Below, one piece after another: positions 1 to 5,330 of a stretch of DNA of 6,348 nt (its first letter is position 1; every line of letters begins with the position of its first letter). The notes beneath the pieces are model-generated. The model saw only the letters and a list, made by a program, of their open reading frames with translations, had not been told where the DNA came from and ran no database searches. Both the position numbers and the translations under genes were made by a program. The stretch spans positions 1-6,348 of the forward strand of contig CAMJQX010000097.1 in NCBI GenBank assembly GCA_946408145.1, given 5' to 3'. Source of the DNA: an uncultured Clostridia bacterium (lineage in GTDB: Bacteria > Bacillota_A > Clostridia > Oscillospirales > Oscillospiraceae).

Positions 1-1024
<1,024 letters not shown>

Positions 1025-1085
1025 GTGTTTTCCTCCTGTTTATATGGTTTTTTATTGTTGCCCTCGTAAGGGTGGTGCGCAGCAA
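1025..1085 (-). other. Intercistronic gap between the 84-residue gene and the aldehyde oxidoreductase gene
   Basis: This 61-nt, AT-richer stretch holds the strong Shine-Dalgarno next to the downstream gene and a small CCCT-TACG-AGGG hairpin (1057-1068 region). No convincing promoter or terminator is seen, so the two genes are probably co-transcribed. Confidence 0.5.
1031..1037 (-). promoter_or_regulatory. Strong Shine-Dalgarno of the aldehyde oxidoreductase
   Basis: AGGAGGA is read on the minus strand, 6 nt before the ATG at 1024. It is the strongest ribosome binding site in the window and fixes the start. It suggests that the oxidoreductase is translated much more efficiently than the small gene upstream, whose site is only AAAGGGG. 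Confidence 0.85.
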
Positions 1086-1340
1086 TCAGTGGCTGTGGCC
1101 GCCGCAGCGGTCGTGATCCGGCCCCTTGCCGGTGATGTCCTTGACCCGCTCGATCCCGCGGGGGGTGAAGAACACGAGCTGGGACACGCTCCCGTCCATA
1201 TTCTCGCCGCTGAGCTTCAGAAAATTGGCGTTCTCGTAGTAGAAGATCGGCAGCTCCCGGCGGTAGACCTCTCCGGTATGCTCATCCCTGACCTCGACGG
1301 TCACTTCCTTCGCCGTGATCTCAAACAGCTCTTCGCCCAT
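1086..1340 (-). CDS. Small protein of unknown function (84 aa) with His/Cys-rich tail, upstream of aldehyde oxidoreductase
   Basis: I do not recognise this family. The 84 residues read as a compact beta-rich domain (ITAKEVTVEVRDE, VYRRELPIFYYENANFLKL, SQLVFFTPRGIERVKDI) ending in GPDHDRCGGHSH. H76, C79, H82 and H84 in that tail could bind a metal. There is no signal peptide or membrane segment, so it is probably cytoplasmic. The start at 1340 has AAAGGGG 9 nt upstream, and a plausible promoter lies about 40 nt further up. It is the first gene of the minus-strand unit that continues into the molybdenum hydroxylase, with 61 nt between them and no visible strong terminator. By position it could be an accessory protein, a small partner subunit or a chaperone of the oxidoreductase; this is inference from context only. 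It looks like a real gene because the spacing, Shine-Dalgarno and promoter agree and its composition is protein-like. Confidence 0.75.
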   Translation of the reverse strand: MGEELFEITAKEVTVEVRDEHTGEVYRRELPIFYYENANFLKLSGENMDGSVSQLVFFTPRGIERVKDITGKGPDHDRCGGHSH

Positions 1341-1380
1341 TGGAATCAGCCCCTTTCGCCGGACGTATTTTTACATCTTT

Positions 1381-1410
1381 ATGATACTCTTCAAAAAGCT
1401 GAAGAATCAA
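1381..1410 (-). promoter_or_regulatory. Predicted promoter of the small-protein/aldehyde oxidoreductase unit
   Basis: On the minus strand, TTGATT (1410-1405) and TATCAT (1386-1381) are separated by 18 nt, giving a start of transcription near 1374 and a leader of roughly 35 nt. The spacer contains an inverted repeat TCTTCA-6 nt-TGAAGA (1405-1388) that could be an operator. The promoter sits directly after the terminator of the upstream methyltransferase gene. Confidence 0.5.
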
Positions 1411-1416
1411 GTTACA

Positions 1417-1455
1417 ACAAAAAGCAATTCGCAGAACTTGCGAATTGCTTTTTGT
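1417..1455 (-). terminator. Rho-independent terminator after the methyltransferase gene
   Basis: This is a perfect 16-bp inverted repeat (arms 1417-1432 and 1440-1455) with a 7-nt loop. The core is GCAATTCGC/GCGAATTGC, flanked by an A-tract and a T-tract. Read leftwards it lies about 50 nt after the stop of the methyltransferase gene and ends in TTTTTGTTGT. The structure is symmetric and could also work rightwards, but no plus-strand gene runs into it. Confidence 0.85.
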
Positions 1456-1503
1456 ACATAGTATACAGCTATGCGCGGGTAAAATTGACAACACGTACAA
1501 GTG

Positions 1504-2454
1504 TTACCGCGGAATGACCAGCGTGCCGCTGACGTCGCAGAGCGGGACGGCCGGGAGACGCCCGGCCTCCGCCTCGAAGCGCTCCAGCGCGCGCCGGACG
1601 CCGGGGAGCCTGGGGTTGTTGTAATCGTGGAGCAGCAGATAGCCGCCTTCGCTCATGCGCGGCCAGAAGAAGCGGAGACCGGCCAGGGTGCTCTCCTCCA
1701 GATCCGCGTCCAGCGAGACAAGCGAGAAGCGCTCCGCTTCGAGACCCGCCGCGGTCTGCGGGAACAGGCCCTGACGGATCACGGCGCGTTCGGGGTGCGG
1801 AAGAGCGGCGAGCACCTGTTCGGCGCTCGTGTTCCTGTGCGCCTCGGTGAAGCCTGCGCCCTCTTCGGCGCTCTCCGCCGGGTCGAAGCCCTCAAAGGTG
1901 TCGAAGAGGTACAGCGTCCTCTCCGGCAGCAGGGCATTGATCCAGCGGGCGAAGCCGCCGCGGTAGACGCCGAGCTCCGCGGCCGCGCCGGGCACGCCGC
2001 CGAGGCGCAGGCACAGCGCCTCCAGCGTTTTGAGGCGCACGTAGTCGTTGTCGGAGCCGGGGCCCGCGATGCGCTCCGTCTCCGTCCAGAGCGGGACGCG
2101 GATCAGCTTTTCCGAGCCGATCAGGCGATCCACAAAGGCGTCGCCCAGCACGGCGCGCGCCGTGTCGTAGCTGCGGTTGCGGTCGGCCGGCGCAAGGTGG
2201 TTCTTGAGAAAGAGCAGCTTTTCCGGCGCGATCCCCAGGCGCTGACACTCCCGTTCGACCCGCTCGGCGCCGCGGCTGGCCACGATCAGCAGATCCAGCT
2301 CCCGGCCTGCCAGCTCTTCGAGCGTGATCACCGGCCTGCCGAGAAAGCGCCCGCCGCCCGCGCGGTCCACAAAGGCCTCGACGCGCTCCGCCGGGAGCGC
2401 CGCGTCGGCCAGATCCCCCGCGCCGCAGCCGGTGCCGTATACGTATATCTTCAT
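1504..2454 (-). CDS. TylF/MycF-like class I O-methyltransferase with N-terminal Rossmann-like domain (316 aa)
   Basis: A likely S-adenosylmethionine-dependent methyltransferase. Residues 1-85 look like a small nucleotide-binding or Rossmann-like module (KIYVYGTGCGAGDL, AFVD, GRPVITLEEL, LDLLIVAS) of the kind that precedes sugar-modifying enzymes in anaerobes. Residues 130-316 resemble the TylF (macrocin O-methyltransferase) family: AAELGVYRGGFARW (SAM-binding loop), LYLFDTFEGFD, then SLDADLEEST with D249 and D251 and LLHDYNNPR with D277. These correspond to the acidic metal-binding and catalytic positions of MycF-type enzymes. An open frame extends up to 2505, but the start at 2454 is chosen because GGGAGG lies 9 nt before it; the ATG at 2460 has only 3 nt. 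It has its own promoter and terminator, so it is monocistronic. No sugar or macrolide genes lie nearby, so the substrate is unknown and a link to molybdenum is not shown. Confidence 0.82.
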   Translation of the reverse strand: MKIYVYGTGCGAGDLADAALPAERVEAFVDRAGGGRFLGRPVITLEELAGRELDLLIVASRGAERVERECQRLGIAPEKLLFLKNHLAPADRNRSYDTARAVLGDAFVDRLIGSEKLIRVPLWTETERIAGPGSDNDYVRLKTLEALCLRLGGVPGAAAELGVYRGGFARWINALLPERTLYLFDTFEGFDPAESAEEGAGFTEAHRNTSAEQVLAALPHPERAVIRQGLFPQTAAGLEAERFSLVSLDADLEESTLAGLRFFWPRMSEGGYLLLHDYNNPRLPGVRRALERFEAEAGRLPAVPLCDVSGTLVIPR

Positions 2455-2463
2455 GTGCATCCG

Positions 2464-2469
2464 CCTCCC
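2464..2469 (-). promoter_or_regulatory. Shine-Dalgarno deciding the methyltransferase start
   Basis: GGGAGG on the minus strand is 9 nt before the ATG at 2454 but only 3 nt before the ATG at 2460. It therefore favours the shorter protein starting MKIYVYG rather than MHMKIYVYG or the longer upstream readings. Confidence 0.7.
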
Positions 2470-2476
2470 TGCGGAC

Positions 2477-2485
2477 ATTGTAGCA
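2477..2485 (-). promoter_or_regulatory. Predicted extended -10 promoter of the methyltransferase gene
   Basis: On the minus strand TGC-TACAAT is an extended -10 element (TGn plus hexamer). The -35 region at proper spacing is only weak (GTGCAA). Transcription would start near 2470, giving a very short leader of about 10-15 nt. It lies back to back with the rightward promoter at 2526-2554. Confidence 0.5.
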
Positions 2486-2525
2486 TATATACAGCCGACT
2501 TGCACGAAAAAACGCGCGGAAGCGA

Positions 2526-2554
2526 TTTACAAACAAATAGCAATCGAGTATACT
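2526..2554 (+). promoter_or_regulatory. Predicted promoter of the molybdenum-hydroxylase maturation operon
   Basis: TTTACA (2526-2531) and TATACT (2549-2554) are separated by exactly 17 nt, each close to the SigA consensus. Transcription would start around 2560, so the leader is only about 20-25 nt and consists largely of the inverted repeat at 2559-2581. Confidence 0.7.
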
Positions 2555-2558
2555 GGTA

Positions 2559-2581
2559 GCATCACGATCACGAGGTGATGC
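2559..2581 (+). promoter_or_regulatory. Inverted repeat covering the leader and ribosome binding site
   Basis: GCATCAC (2559-2565) and GTGATGC (2575-2581) are perfect complements with a 9-nt loop. The Shine-Dalgarno GAGGTG (2572-2577) is partly in the loop and partly in the right arm. As RNA it could partly mask the ribosome site; as DNA it could be an operator just downstream of the -10. The transcription start may lie inside the left arm, in which case the RNA hairpin would not form fully and the DNA reading would be preferred. Confidence 0.4.
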
Positions 2582-2583
2582 AC

Positions 2584-3339
2584 ATGGCAAGCTGCTGCGA
2601 GATCCCCGGCAGGGGCACGAAAAAGCGCGGCGCCTTCTCCGGCTGCATGCTCTGCGGAAAAGCCCTGCGCTACGAGCTGATCCCCATACCGCGGCGCTGC
2701 AGCGTATGCGGGGAGGAAAAGCTCTCCGACGCCGTCTGCGAGGACGGGCATTTCGTGTGCAATGAATGCCACGCGGCGGGGCTGGACGAGTTTTTCATCC
2801 CGCTCCTGCTCAGAAGTGAAGAAAAGGATCCGCTGCTCCTGCTGGAGCAGGTGATGGCGCTGCCCCAGGTGCACATGCACGGGCCGGAGCACCACGCCGT
2901 CGTCCCCTGCGTGCTGCTGACCGCCTGGCACAACTGCGGCGGCGTGGGCGATCTGAAGACGATGCTCTCCGCGGCGCTGAGCCGGGGCCGGCAGGTCCCC
3001 GGCGGGACCTGCGGCTTCTGGGGCGTCTGCGGCGCGGCGGCCGGCGCGGGGATCTATCTGAGCGTGCTGACCGGCTCCACCCCTCTCAACGCGGAGGCCT
3101 GGCCGGTCCCGATGGAACTGACGTCCCGCTGTCTCAAGCGGCTGGCCGAGGTCGGCGGGCCGCGCTGCTGCAAGCGCACGAGCCGGCTCTGCATCCGGGA
3201 GGCCGCGGCCTTCACGGCCGAGCGCTTCGGCGTGGAGATGCCGCTGGGCGAGGTCGTCTGCGGCTACATGAAAGAAAACCGGGAATGCATCGGGCTCCGC
3301 TGCCCCTTTTTCCCGCGCAGGAAGGAGAGAGAAGCATGA
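2584..3339 (+). CDS. Cysteine-rich DUF5714-like protein (251 aa)
   Basis: From memory this matches the DUF5714 family; the function is unknown. Residues 21-62 are rich in cysteine pairs (C21-x2-C24, C39-x2-C42, C52, C59-x2-C62), like a zinc ribbon or other metal site. Then come H98, H104 and H105 (HMHGPEHHAVVPC), the motif GGTCGFWGVCGAA at 140-152, which looks like the family core, and later C195-C196, C203, C226, C234 and C240. There are no membrane segments or signal peptide. The start at 2584 has GAGGTG 6 nt upstream; GTG at 2575 and ATG at 2578 overlap that site and are less likely. It leads the operon and its stop overlaps the mocA start as ATGA. Being first in a molybdenum-enzyme maturation operon, it may handle metal or sulfur for the cofactor. 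That is inference only. Known DUF5714 proteins are sometimes fused to methyltransferases; no such domain is present here. Confidence 0.8.
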   Translation: MASCCEIPGRGTKKRGAFSGCMLCGKALRYELIPIPRRCSVCGEEKLSDAVCEDGHFVCNECHAAGLDEFFIPLLLRSEEKDPLLLLEQVMALPQVHMHGPEHHAVVPCVLLTAWHNCGGVGDLKTMLSAALSRGRQVPGGTCGFWGVCGAAAGAGIYLSVLTGSTPLNAEAWPVPMELTSRCLKRLAEVGGPRCCKRTSRLCIREAAAFTAERFGVEMPLGEVVCGYMKENRECIGLRCPFFPRRKEREA

Positions 3340-4259
3340 CGAACGCCGCTTTGATCGTCGCCGCGGGCATGTCCTCCCGCATGGGGGACTTCAAGCCCAT
3401 GCTGAACATCGGCTCCATCTCCATTGCGCAGCGGGTGGTGGCCACCTTCCAGCAGGCGGGCGTGGAGAAGATCGTGATGATCACGGGCTTCAACGCCACG
3501 CTGCTGGAGCGGCACCTGAGCGGCAACGGCATCGTCTTCCTGCGAAACGAGGAGTACGAGCGCACGCAGATGTTCGACTCGGTCTGCATCGGCCTGCGCT
3601 ATCTGCGCGGGAAATGCGACCGCGTGCTCTTCACGCCGGTGGACATCCCGCTGTTCACGGCGGCCACGGTGCGCGCCCTGCTGGAGACGGACGCCGAGCT
3701 CGCCTGTCCCGCCGTGGACGGGGAGACCGGCCATCCGACGCTGATCGCCGCCTCCCTGATCGACCGCATCCTGGACGATCCCGGCGATCAGGGCCTGCGC
3801 GGCGCGCTGGAGCGCTGCGGCGCGGAGCTCACGCGCGTGCCGGTGGAGGACCGCGGCGTCCTGCACGACGCGGACACGCCGGAGGACTACAAGGCGCTGC
3901 TCAAGTACCACAACGAACAGCTGGTGCGCCCGGTGCTGAGCGTGTCGCTTGCGCGGGAGAAGGTCTTTTTCGACAGCCGCGCGGCCATGCTGCTGCAGCT
4001 CATCGACGAGACGCAGTCGGTGCGCAGCGCCTGCCAGCGGATGCAGATGAGCTACTCCAGCGGCTGGAACGTGATCCGCAGGCTGGAGAGCCAGCTCAGC
4101 CGGACGCTGATCCGGCGCAGCCAGGGCGGGGCCGGCGGCGGCAAGAGCAGCCTGACCGATGACGGAAAGCTGCTGCTCGAGCGCTATGCGGCCTATTCCG
4201 ACGCGCTGCGCGAGCAGGCGGGAGCGCTGTTTGACCGATTCTTTGAGGGGCTGTTCTGA
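3336..4259 (+). CDS. mocA: MocA-like molybdopterin cytidylyltransferase fused to ModE-type DNA-binding domain (307 aa)
   Basis: Residues 1-190 are an NTP-transferase of the MocA/MobA-like type, which joins CMP to molybdopterin to give the cytosine dinucleotide cofactor. Seen are the nucleotide loop LIVAAGMSSRMGDFKPML, FTPVDIPLF with D103 as probable metal ligand, GHPTLI and LHDADTPEDY. Residues 205-300 match the N-terminal winged-helix domain of ModE: FFDSRAAMLLQLIDETQSV, a helix-turn-helix ACQRMQMSYSSGWNVIRRLE, then RRSQGGAGGGKSSLTDDGKLLLERY, where ModE has a comparable glycine-rich wing. There is no molybdate-binding MOP/TOBE domain. The start at 3336 has AAGGAG 8 nt before it and overlaps the previous stop (ATGA); the longer upstream reading would run deep into that gene. 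The next gene overlaps its stop (TGATG). It may be a bifunctional enzyme and regulator. CTP rather than GTP specificity is inferred from context. Confidence 0.88.
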   Translation: MTNAALIVAAGMSSRMGDFKPMLNIGSISIAQRVVATFQQAGVEKIVMITGFNATLLERHLSGNGIVFLRNEEYERTQMFDSVCIGLRYLRGKCDRVLFTPVDIPLFTAATVRALLETDAELACPAVDGETGHPTLIAASLIDRILDDPGDQGLRGALERCGAELTRVPVEDRGVLHDADTPEDYKALLKYHNEQLVRPVLSVSLAREKVFFDSRAAMLLQLIDETQSVRSACQRMQMSYSSGWNVIRRLESQLSRTLIRRSQGGAGGGKSSLTDDGKLLLERYAAYSDALREQAGALFDRFFEGLF

Positions 4260-5317
4260 TGCGGAGGATCTGGTTGATCCGGCACGGGCACCCGGACTTT
4301 CCGCTCGGTGCGCACATGTGCCTCGGCAGGACGGATACGCCGCTCGGCCCGCTCGGCCGGATGCAGGCCTGCCTTCTGGGCGAGGAACTGCGGGAAAAGA
4401 AGCTCACGGTCTTCACCAGTCCGCTCACCCGCTGCCGGGAGACGGCGGCGCCGCTCGGCGGTGATGCGGTCCTTGTCCCGGCGCTGGCCGAGCAGGACAT
4501 GGGGCCCTGGGACGGGCTGGACTTCGAGGAAATCAAAAGGCGCTGGCCGGACTTGTACGCCCGCCGCGGGGACGAGCCGCTGCTGGTGCCGCCCGGGGCG
4601 GAGACGCTGGAGCAGGTGCGCCGCCGCGCGCTGCCCGCGCTGCGGGACTGTCTGGACCGGAGCGAGGATGATCTTGCGGTCGCTGCGCACGCCTCGGTGA
4701 TCCAGGCGATCCTGGCGGAGGCCTGCGGCATCCCCCCGGAGGAGAGCCGCCCGCTGCGCCCGCCCTACGGCTCGTACACGATCCTCGGCTTTGACGACAG
4801 CCTGCGTCTTTTGCAGGCGGCGGCGCTGCCCCGGCCCGCGCTGACGCGCTCGCTGGCCGAAAAGCTGCTGCGGGCCGCGGCACCGGGGGAGAGGGTCGAG
4901 GCCCACTCCCGGGCGGTCGCGGCGGAGGCCCTGCGCATCGCCGGGGCGCTTCCGTCGGATCCGGACACGGAGCTTTTGGCGGCGGCCGCGCTGCTGCACG
5001 ACGTCGCCCGCAGAGAAAAAGACCACGCCCGTCTGGGCGCGGCCTGGCTGCGGGAGTTGGGATATGAACGGGCGGCGGAGCTCATCGCGCTGCACCACGA
5101 CTGGGACGGCGAAGCCGTCGACGAGGCGGCGCTGCTGTTCCTGGCCGACAAATGCGTGAAGGAGGATCGGCGCGTGACGATCGCGGAGCGCTTTGCGGAG
5201 AGCGAAGCGCGCTGCCGGACGCCGGAGGCGAAGGCCGCGCACGCCGCGCGGCGGGAGACCGCGCTGCGGCTGCGGGACGAGATCAACAAGCTGTGCGGAA
5301 AAAGCACTGTGGAATAA
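4259..5317 (+). CDS. Histidine phosphatase fused to HD-domain phosphohydrolase (352 aa)
   Basis: Two hydrolases are in one chain. Residues 1-190 are a phosphoglycerate-mutase/CobC-like histidine phosphatase: LIRHGHPD with R8, H9 (phospho-acceptor) and G10; TSPLTRCRET with R58; E78 in the acid-donor region; and AAHASVI with H144. Residues 205-345 are an HD domain with an apparently complete metal set: H216 (AHSRAV), H247-D248 (LLHDVA), H256 (DHARLGA), H279/H280 (IALHHD) and D297 (FLADKC), resembling YqeK/HDIG proteins. All key residues are present, so both halves should be active. There are no membrane segments. The start overlaps the mocA stop by one base (TGATG), pointing to translational coupling. 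The substrate is unknown; in this operon a phosphate ester of the pterin, a nucleotide by-product or a damaged cofactor is plausible, but this is not shown. A generic alpha-ribazole phosphatase role cannot be excluded. Confidence 0.85.
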   Translation: MRRIWLIRHGHPDFPLGAHMCLGRTDTPLGPLGRMQACLLGEELREKKLTVFTSPLTRCRETAAPLGGDAVLVPALAEQDMGPWDGLDFEEIKRRWPDLYARRGDEPLLVPPGAETLEQVRRRALPALRDCLDRSEDDLAVAAHASVIQAILAEACGIPPEESRPLRPPYGSYTILGFDDSLRLLQAAALPRPALTRSLAEKLLRAAAPGERVEAHSRAVAAEALRIAGALPSDPDTELLAAAALLHDVARREKDHARLGAAWLRELGYERAAELIALHHDWDGEAVDEAALLFLADKCVKEDRRVTIAERFAESEARCRTPEAKAAHAARRETALRLRDEINKLCGKSTVE

Positions 5318-5323
5318 GGGGAG
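5316..5323 (+). promoter_or_regulatory. Shine-Dalgarno of xdhC overlapping the previous stop
   Basis: AAGGGGAG begins on the last two bases of the TAA that ends the phosphatase gene and sits 7 nt before the ATG at 5331. Ribosomes finishing the previous gene would be released on this site, which suggests coupled translation. Confidence 0.65.
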
Positions 5324-5330
5324 TACTGCT

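Noticed and set aside
1057..1068. CCCT-TACG-AGGG hairpin between the small gene and the oxidoreductase gene
   Set aside because: The stem is only 4 bp and no clean U-tract follows directly, so it is too weak to call a terminator. It might shape the leader of the second gene.
1341..1380. Molybdenum-cofactor riboswitch in the leader of the hydroxylase unit
   Set aside because: The predicted leader is only about 35 nt, far too short for the Moco RNA motif, and no matching helices are visible. The operon leader near 2560 is also too short.
1485..1490. Perfect TTGACA on the plus strand
   Set aside because: No -10 hexamer follows at 16-18 nt, and the downstream strand holds no plus-strand gene until 2584.
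1460..1491. TTGTCA and TATACT on the minus strand as a second promoter for the hydroxylase unit
   Set aside because: The spacer is 20 nt, there is no proper TGn extension, and transcription would run at once into the strong terminator hairpin at 1455-1417.
2455..2505. Longer N-terminus for the methyltransferase (starts at 2505, 2478 or 2460)
   Set aside because: The extension MQVGCIYATMSAGRR would overlap the promoter and Shine-Dalgarno. The ribosome site is well placed only for the ATG at 2454.
1501..2559. Open frame of 352 codons on the plus strand across the methyltransferase region
   Set aside because: It is a shadow of the minus-strand methyltransferase. The opposite strand carries clear family motifs, a promoter and a terminator.
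3285..3335. Upstream start for the MocA fusion
   Set aside because: It would overlap the end of the DUF5714 gene by more than 50 nt, while the ATG at 3336 has AAGGAG at good spacing and directly precedes the family's first beta-strand.
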